From NCBI GenBank assembly GCA_036503555.1, contig DASXWQ010000094.1, positions 1 through 64,000 on the forward strand: 64,000 nt of DNA. Direction: 5' to 3'. A program made the position numbers and the translations under genes. The notes under the pieces were generated by a model. That model worked only from the letters and a program-made list of their open reading frames with translations. It ran no database searches and was not told the DNA's origin. This document shows, piece after piece, positions 60,260-64,000 of the stretch (positions within the stretch are counted from its first letter, which is position 1; each line of letters opens with the position of its first letter). Origin of the DNA: Actinocatenispora sp036503555 (GTDB lineage Bacteria > Actinomycetota > Actinomycetes > Mycobacteriales > Micromonosporaceae).

Positions 60260-61000
60260 TCAGCCGTCCAGGCCAAGCAGCTCGCCGAGCCCGGTGGCCG
60301 ACGGCGCGGGCAGGTCCACGTCGTCGACGAACGTACCGTCGCGCATGGTGATGAGCCGGTCCGCGGTGGCCGCGACGCGCTCGTCGTGGGTGACGATCAC
60401 CAGCGTCTGCCCGGCGGCGCGCAGGTCGTCGAACAGCCGCAGTACGTCCCGGGTGGCGGCGCTGTCGAGGTTGCCGGTGGGTTCGTCGGCGAGTACCGCG
60501 AGCGGCGCGTTGCTGAGGGCGCGGGCGATCGCGACCCGCTGCCGCTGGCCGCCCGACAGCTGCGAGGGCAGGTGCCCCGCCCGGTGGGCCAGGCCGACCC
60601 GGTCGAGCAGCTCGGTGGCGCGGCGGCGGGCCGCCCGCGGCGACCGGCCCGCGAGCAGGGCCGGCAGCTCGACGTTCTGCACCGCGGACAGCTCCTCCAT
60701 CAGGTGGAAGTCCTGGAAGACGAAGCCGATCGCGTGCCGGCGCAGCCGGGCAAGGGCCCGCTCGCTCAGCCCGTCGATGCGCCGCCCGGCGAGCCACAGC
60801 TCGCCGTCGGTGACCCGTTCCAGGCCGCCGAGCAGGTGCAGCAGCGTGGACTTTCCGCAGCCGCTGGGTCCCATCACGGCCAGCGTCTGCCCGGCCGGTA
60901 CGTCCAGGTCGACGTCGTCGACGGCACGGATCAGGGCCGGCCCCTCGCCGTGCTTCCGGCCGAGCCCACGGGCCTGTATGACGAAGGCGTTGGCGGTCAC
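60260..61000 (-). CDS. ABC transporter ATP-binding protein, LolD/MacB type
   Basis: This 246-residue ATPase has Walker A GPSGCGKST, Q-loop VFQDFHLM, signature LSGGQRQR, Walker B LAVLADEPTGNLDS and the switch THDERVA. It powers the FtsX-type permease downstream. GTG 61000 follows GGGGAG and overlaps the PadR stop by 4 nt. Confidence 0.95.
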   Translation of the reverse strand: MTANAFVIQARGLGRKHGEGPALIRAVDDVDLDVPAGQTLAVMGPSGCGKSTLLHLLGGLERVTDGELWLAGRRIDGLSERALARLRRHAIGFVFQDFHLMEELSAVQNVELPALLAGRSPRAARRRATELLDRVGLAHRAGHLPSQLSGGQRQRVAIARALSNAPLAVLADEPTGNLDSAATRDVLRLFDDLRAAGQTLVIVTHDERVAATADRLITMRDGTFVDDVDLPAPSATGLGELLGLDG

Positions 61001-61524
61001 GACGTCTCCCCACGGGGCGCCCAGGCCCGCTCGCAGGACTCCAACCAGCGCAGGTCGGCGCGCAGCCGCAGGACGACGCCTTCGAGCAGCAGGCCGGCCG
61101 TCGAGTCGTCCGCCTCGGCGAGTGCCATGTGTTGCGCGTCGCGCAGGCGCCGCATCAGTTCGCGTCGCTGCGCGTCGATCAACGCCAGCGGGTCGGCCAG
61201 CCGGCCGGCCTTCGCCGCCGCCAGCTTCAGGTGGAACTCCGCCAGGTCCGGCCGGGTGGACCAGCTCACCTCGGCCAGCCAGTCGGCCACCCGGCGTTGG
61301 CCGGCCGCCGTCAGCTCGTACACCTTGCGGTCCGGGCGGTCGGCCCGCCCGGCGGCTCGTTCGCACCGCACCAGGCCGGCCTTCTCCAGCCGGGCCAGCG
61401 TCACGTACACCTGGCCGGTGTTGAGGGTGTCGCCCAGCGGCCCGAGGGCCTCCCGCAGCCGGGCACGCAGGTGGTATCCGTGTGACGGCTCCTTGGCCAG
61501 CAGCGCGAGCACCACGTCCTGCAC
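60997..61524 (-). CDS. PadR-family transcriptional regulator
   Basis: This 175-residue regulator has the PadR winged HTH (VLALLAKEPSHGYHLRARL, TGQVYVTLARLEKAGLV) and the C-terminal helical dimerisation domain (Vir_act_alpha_C type). It heads and probably represses the exporter operon, as PadR proteins commonly do. The start is GTG 61524. Direct repeats lie in its promoter. Confidence 0.93.
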   Translation of the reverse strand: MQDVVLALLAKEPSHGYHLRARLREALGPLGDTLNTGQVYVTLARLEKAGLVRCERAAGRADRPDRKVYELTAAGQRRVADWLAEVSWSTRPDLAEFHLKLAAAKAGRLADPLALIDAQRRELMRRLRDAQHMALAEADDSTAGLLLEGVVLRLRADLRWLESCERAWAPRGETS

Positions 61525-61533
61525 GGGCCACCC

Positions 61534-61566
61534 CCTAACGGTTAGCCATATAGATAGCGGTTAGCC
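61534..61566 (-). promoter_or_regulatory. Probable PadR operator and promoter
   Basis: The 9-mer CGGTTAGCC (plus strand) occurs at 61539-61547 and 61558-61566, 19 nt apart, flanking an AT-rich core (ATATAGATA). It lies 10-42 nt upstream of the PadR GTG, overlapping any promoter there, which suggests autoregulation. Confidence 0.6.
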
Positions 61567-61580
61567 CCGAAGGCTGTCAA

Positions 61581-61621
61581 CTCCCGTGCCGGCGCCCCTC
61601 GCGACGGCGCCGGCACGGGAG
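61581..61621 (-). terminator. Hairpin terminator after the SDR gene
   Basis: A perfect 16-bp stem (CTCCCGTGCCGGCGCC / GGCGCCGGCACGGGAG, 9-nt loop) lies 8 nt beyond the SDR stop. Confidence 0.85.
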
Positions 61622-61629
61622 TCGGGGTG

Positions 61630-62418
61630 TCAGGCGGCCCGGGGCTTCGGCCCGAGGTACGTGCCGCCGGTGGCGTCGATGGTGTTGGCGGTGACCCATC
61701 CCGCGTCGGGCGAGGCGAGGTACGCGACGACCGCGGCGATGTCCGCGGGCAGGCCGATGCGCTCGATGGCCTGGTTGGCGGTCATCATCGCCTGCGCCTC
61801 CGGCCGGTCGAAGACGAACGCCGTCCGCTCGGTACGGGTGGGGCCCGGGTCGACGGTGTTGACGGTGATGCCGCGCGGGCCGACGTCGTTGGCGAGGTTG
61901 CGGCTCAGGGTCGCGACGGCGGCCTTGGTCATCGCGTACGACAGCTCGCCGGGCAGCGCGATCCGGGTGACGGCGGAGCCGATGTTGATGATGCGACCGC
62001 CGTCGCCCATGAGCGGGAGTACGCGCTGGATCAGGAAGAACGGCGCCCGGACGTTGACCGCGAACAGCCGGTCGAACGCGGCCGGGGTCTCGCTGTCGAT
62101 GCCGGTGTCGGTGCCGCCGAGGGCGGCGTTGTTGACCAGGATGTCGAGGTGCGTGCCGCCGGTGCGCTCGCGCAGGCCGGCCTCCAGCGCCGCGGCCAGG
62201 GTGTCGGCGTCGCCGTCGACGCCGAGCGTGGCGCGGATCGGGAAGGCCCGTCCGCCGGCCGCCTCGATCGCGGCGACGGTCTCCTTGGCGGCCGTGTCGT
62301 CGCTGCCGTAGTGCACGGCGATCAGCGCGCCCTCCGCGGCGAGCCGCTCGGCGATGCCTCGGCCGATGCCGCGGGAGCCGCCGGTGACCAGCGCGGTCTT
62401 GTTCGTCAGTCGTGCCAT
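61630..62418 (-). CDS. Short-chain dehydrogenase/reductase
   Basis: This 262-residue classical SDR has the cofactor motif TGGSRGIGRG, NNAALGG, an INIGSA catalytic Ser region and YAMTK (Tyr, Lys). It is close to FabG-like or glucose-1-dehydrogenase-like reductases that use NADP(H). It is divergent from a TetR gene, the usual pairing for a stress- or xenobiotic-induced SDR. ATG 62418 is used. Confidence 0.94.
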   Translation of the reverse strand: MARLTNKTALVTGGSRGIGRGIAERLAAEGALIAVHYGSDDTAAKETVAAIEAAGGRAFPIRATLGVDGDADTLAAALEAGLRERTGGTHLDILVNNAALGGTDTGIDSETPAAFDRLFAVNVRAPFFLIQRVLPLMGDGGRIINIGSAVTRIALPGELSYAMTKAAVATLSRNLANDVGPRGITVNTVDPGPTRTERTAFVFDRPEAQAMMTANQAIERIGLPADIAAVVAYLASPDAGWVTANTIDATGGTYLGPKPRAA

Positions 62419-62433
62419 GATGCCCGTCCCCTC

Positions 62434-62481
62434 GAAACTGTTTATGCCCTAAGCGGTTCTGTTTATGTTATACACAGTTTC
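62434..62481. promoter_or_regulatory. Probable TetR operator between divergent SDR and TetR genes
   Basis: A perfect inverted repeat GAAACTGT / ACAGTTTC (62434-62441, 62474-62481) encloses the direct repeat CTGTTTATG (62438-62446, 62459-62467). The region is the most AT-rich between the genes and overlaps both promoters. Confidence 0.65.
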
Positions 62482-62515
62482 TGAGCCGACTGTCAAACGA
62501 GCGGAGACCACGGCG

Positions 62516-63256
62516 ATGACCAGCGAGGATGCCGGACTGACCGGACGGATGGCCCTGCTCTGGGGACAACGCGCCCAGCCCCGACGAGGCCCCAAGCCGG
62601 TACTCACACCGGAACGCGTCGCCACCGCCGCCATCGGCATCGCCGACGCCGAGGGGCTCGCCGCGGTGTCGATGCAGCGGGTCGCGGCCGAGTTCGACTT
62701 CACGGCCATGTCCCTCTACCGCTACGTACCCGCGCGGGCCGACCTGCTCGACCTGATGACGGACCTGGCGCTCGGCGAGGCGCCCGCGCTCGACACGTCC
62801 GCCGGCTGGCGTCCCGCGCTGACGGAGTGGACTCGGCACGTGTACGCGGCCTTCCGCCGGCACCCGTGGATCCTCGAAACCACCGTCCGGGTACGCCCGA
62901 CCGGGCCGCGCGAGCTGTCGTGGATGGAACGGCCCGTCGCGGCGCTGGCCGACACCGGGCTCACCGGCCCCGAGCAGGTCGACGCGGCGGTCCTGCTGCT
63001 CAGCCACGTACGCAGCCAGATCCAGTACGCCCCGGTCGACGCCGCGACTCGGACGCCCGAGGTGGCCGCCGGTCTCGCGACGGCGCTGCACGAGCACGCC
63101 GACGAGTACCCGGCGCTGGTGCGCGCCGCGGGCGACGGGGCGTTCGGGCCGGGGGACGACGGCGGGTTCGACTTCGGGCTGCGCTGCGTACTCGACGGGA
63201 TCGCGGCGGTCGTCGCGTCCCGGCGCGCCGGGCCGGCGGGTGGCGCGGCTGGGTGA
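62516..63256 (+). CDS. TetR-family transcriptional regulator
   Basis: This 246-residue repressor has an N-terminal HTH (ATAAIGIADAEGLAAVSMQR, FTAMSLYRYV) and a TetR C-terminal ligand domain of the tetracycline-repressor-like C type (TPEVAAGLATALHEHADEYP). It probably represses the divergent SDR gene and itself. ATG 62516 follows GGAGACC; the frame extends further upstream into the operator, which argues against an earlier start. Confidence 0.93.
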   Translation: MTSEDAGLTGRMALLWGQRAQPRRGPKPVLTPERVATAAIGIADAEGLAAVSMQRVAAEFDFTAMSLYRYVPARADLLDLMTDLALGEAPALDTSAGWRPALTEWTRHVYAAFRRHPWILETTVRVRPTGPRELSWMERPVAALADTGLTGPEQVDAAVLLLSHVRSQIQYAPVDAATRTPEVAAGLATALHEHADEYPALVRAAGDGAFGPGDDGGFDFGLRCVLDGIAAVVASRRAGPAGGAAG

Positions 63257-63291
63257 TGCTGGGCCGGACGGGACGACTTCCGGGAGGCGTG

Positions 63292-63777
63292 ATGCAGCAG
63301 GTGGGGGCACGGTTCCGGGCGGACGAGGCGCGGCGCGGGACGGCCTGGGCGACGGGGTTGATGTCGGTCGCGGGCGTCGTACAGATCGCGGCCGGGCTGG
63401 TCGAGGGCGCGCTGACGTCGAGCGTCCCGCTCATGGGCATGTACCTGGTGTGCGGGCTGATGTTCCTCGGCATCGGTTGGTACGCCTGGTGGCTGGTGCA
63501 CCACGGCTACACCGAGGCGACCGACGCCGGCCTGCTGGTGTGCCGGGCAGGCGGGCCGACGGTCGTACCGTGGGCCGAGATCGCCGAGCTGCGGCCGATC
63601 CACCGCGGGCGGTACCTGCGGGTGCGCATGCGGCGGACGAACGGTCGCGCGCTGCTGCTGGTCGCGCCGCTGACCAGGGGATCTCGGCCGAGTCCGCGGT
63701 TCGTGGCGGAGATGCGGTCCCTGCACGCCTGGTGGTACGCCCGTTCGGCGGGCGCGCGGCAGGGATCCAACCATTGA
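63292..63777 (+). CDS. Two-helix membrane protein with PH-like domain
   Basis: This 161-residue protein has two helices (TGLMSVAGVVQIAAGLVEGA and MGMYLVCGLMFLGIGWYAWW) followed by a PH-like cytoplasmic domain (TDAGLLVCRAGGPTVVPWAEI, RYLRVRMRR). The layout matches small actinobacterial bPH-domain proteins of unknown role. ATG 63292 follows GGGAGG. It may be co-transcribed with the TetR gene 35 nt upstream. Confidence 0.8.
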   Translation: MQQVGARFRADEARRGTAWATGLMSVAGVVQIAAGLVEGALTSSVPLMGMYLVCGLMFLGIGWYAWWLVHHGYTEATDAGLLVCRAGGPTVVPWAEIAELRPIHRGRYLRVRMRRTNGRALLLVAPLTRGSRPSPRFVAEMRSLHAWWYARSAGARQGSNH

Positions 63778-63903
63778 GTGATCTTGCGTGTACTAGTCGT
63801 GACCTTCACTGATCGGTGGCGTTGGACTTCGTAGCACCCAGCAAGTTGCAGCGGGAAACGCCACGCTCTCCGGCTTCCCCGCATGACCGAGCAGGGAGGA
63901 ACG

Positions 63904-64000
63904 ATGTTGGACCGGATCCGCCGTCGACTGCTTGTCTGGCCGCACCGCGGCGCGGACGCCGTGCCGGTGGCCGACCCGTACGAGTCCGCGCAACGCCTTG
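63904..64000 (+). CDS. Start of an unidentified protein, cut by the window end
   Basis: An ATG with a strong GGGAGG site opens a frame of 32 visible codons (MLDRIRRRLLVWPH, then VADPYESAQRL). The basic start and the DPY motif recall gene B of the two small-gene cassettes, but the match is short. The 126 nt before it (63778-63903) contain nothing I can identify. Confidence 0.55.
   Translation, partial: MLDRIRRRLLVWPHRGADAVPVADPYESAQRL

Overview
This window is chromosomal DNA from a high-GC, filamentous-type actinomycete. The evidence is strong GC bias in the third codon position, many GTG starts, GTGA/ATGA/TGATG stop-start overlaps, a WhiB protein, DUF397 and XRE-DUF5753 regulators, DUF5999, a DUF574 methyltransferase and a mycosin. 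Gene content fits Micromonosporaceae or a close relative. That placement is an inference; the genus cannot be read from the sequence.

Layout. 1-4.2 kb: a SigB/SigF/SigG-type sigma factor, an FtsX/MacB-type permease and a GPGG small membrane protein. 4.2-7 kb: a bacterial NHEJ locus in which the LigD ligase and LigD polymerase are separate genes, divergent from ku. 7-11 kb: a mechanosensitive-channel-like protein, a STAS anti-anti-sigma factor and an S9 oligopeptidase. 11-12.8 kb: divergent regulatory cassette 1, with three overlapping tiny genes on the minus strand and XRE-DUF5753 plus DUF397 on the plus strand. 12.9-22.3 kb: a P-loop kinase, threonine dehydratase-like enzyme, class III aminotransferase, aldo/keto reductase, an NlpC/P60 hydrolase behind a c-di-AMP riboswitch, a PAS-GGDEF-EAL protein, a DUF574 methyltransferase and DUF5999. 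22.4-30 kb: a SNF2 helicase with a SWIM partner, a phosphoesterase, a WYL regulator, an EEP nuclease-fold enzyme and a mycosin. 30-31.9 kb: cassette 2, a paralogue of cassette 1 with the same gene order and the same paired inverted repeats.

31.9-56.7 kb is a long block whose order I recall as matching the Mycobacterium tuberculosis Rv3671c-Rv3683 region: marP, a CoA-type NUDIX hydrolase, a TlpA-like thioredoxin, nth, crp, an MBL-fold hydrolase, RidA, a 53-residue DUF4177 protein, two ArsA-like ATPases, a WhiB4-like protein, a ponA2-like PBP and a phosphoesterase. Interspersed in it are a cupredoxin lipoprotein, a sugar/glycerophosphodiester-type ABC importer with a Gfo/Idh/MocA oxidoreductase and a GDPD, a CbiZ homologue, a Ser/Thr kinase, a large class III cyclase-ATPase, a Cys-containing membrane protein and a YqeY protein.

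56.7-57.7 kb is a tRNA-Pro(CGG) gene followed by gene-poor DNA bounded by a 42-nt imperfect copy of the tRNA 3' half. It looks like the scar of an integrative element. 57.7-64 kb holds a GNAT, a PadR-ABC exporter operon, a TetR-SDR divergent pair, a small membrane protein and the start of a gene that runs off the end.

The most novel-looking feature is the duplicated five-gene divergent cassette (10972-12795 and 29997-31924). Its three tiny genes (37, 47-48 and 65-71 codons) overlap by 1-4 nt in both copies and keep recognisable sequence motifs, so I regard them as real genes.
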